Positions 5,231-5,268 of a stretch of 5,268 nucleotides of DNA are shown piece after piece. The translations under genes and the position numbers were made by a program. Origin of the DNA: Bacillota bacterium. Lineage in GTDB: Bacteria > Bacillota > DTU030. How positions within the stretch are numbered: position 1 is the stretch's first letter; each line of letters starts with the position of its first letter. A model generated the notes under the pieces. That model saw only the letters and a program-made list of their open reading frames with translations. It had not been told where the DNA came from and did no database searches. The stretch lies in contig DUVO01000067.1 of NCBI GenBank assembly GCA_012841005.1, positions 1-5,268 of the forward strand, in the 5' to 3' direction.

Positions 5231-5268
5231 ATGAACGTCTATGATGTAATCATTATCGGAGGAGGGCC
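5231..5268 (+). CDS. trxB: Thioredoxin reductase, N-terminal fragment (runs off the window)
   Basis: Only MNVYDVIIIGGGP is visible: a beta-strand followed by GGGP, the start of a GxGxxG-type FAD-binding Rossmann motif. This alone fits any flavoprotein disulfide reductase. The position directly after grdX under a glycine riboswitch points to TrxB, which passes electrons from NADPH to thioredoxin and so to glycine reductase. The ribosome site is near perfect: AGGAGGTGA (5217-5225), with AGGAGG ending eight bases before ATG. Strong translation is expected, in keeping with a high-flux catabolic operon. The CxxC active site and the NADPH domain lie beyond the window. Confidence 0.75.
   Translation, partial: MNVYDVIIIGGG

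Noticed and set aside
1..5268. CRISPR arrays, tRNA or rRNA genes, insertion sequences or prophage parts
   Set aside because: I saw no spaced direct repeats, no cloverleaf, no transposase or integrase motifs and no terminal inverted repeats.

Overview
The window looks like chromosome of an anaerobic, endospore-forming Gram-positive bacterium of the Moorella / Thermoanaerobacteria type. The reasons are a DUF1256 spore protein (YyaC), a YkuS-family protein, strong AGGAGG ribosome sites, moderately high GC, and a glycine-riboswitch-controlled grdX-trxB start of a glycine reductase locus. The genus is inference from gene content; no rRNA or other marker is present.

Positions 1-1170, plus strand: the 3' part of an M23 (LytM) peptidoglycan endopeptidase, then a small bactofilin, closed by an intrinsic terminator. 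This peptidase-plus-bactofilin pairing is a known morphogenesis arrangement. Positions 1184-3192, plus strand: a YegS/DagK-type lipid kinase, a stand-alone phosphoribosyltransferase and a YkuS (UPF0180) protein, closed by a strong hairpin. Positions 3217-4115, minus strand: yyaC and, directly upstream of it, a 48-residue two-CxxC zinc-ribbon gene whose stop codon lies two bases from the yyaC start. The two probably form one transcript convergent with ykuS.

Positions 4116-4620 contain no gene. They hold the divergent promoter region and a tandem (two-aptamer) glycine riboswitch. Its last stem shares bases with a terminator just before grdX. Positions 4621-5268, plus strand: grdX, a 235-base gap, and the first 13 codons of a flavoprotein that is almost certainly thioredoxin reductase.

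The logic of the right side is familiar from amino-acid-fermenting clostridia. Glycine binds the leader, transcription continues into grdX-trxB and presumably trxA-grd genes beyond the window, and NADPH-thioredoxin reductase feeds electrons to the glycine reductase selenoprotein complex. I found no clearly undescribed system. The points most worth a second look are the tiny zinc-ribbon gene coupled to yyaC, the overlap of riboswitch and terminator, and the 82-codon open frame with a small hairpin just after the grdX TGA.
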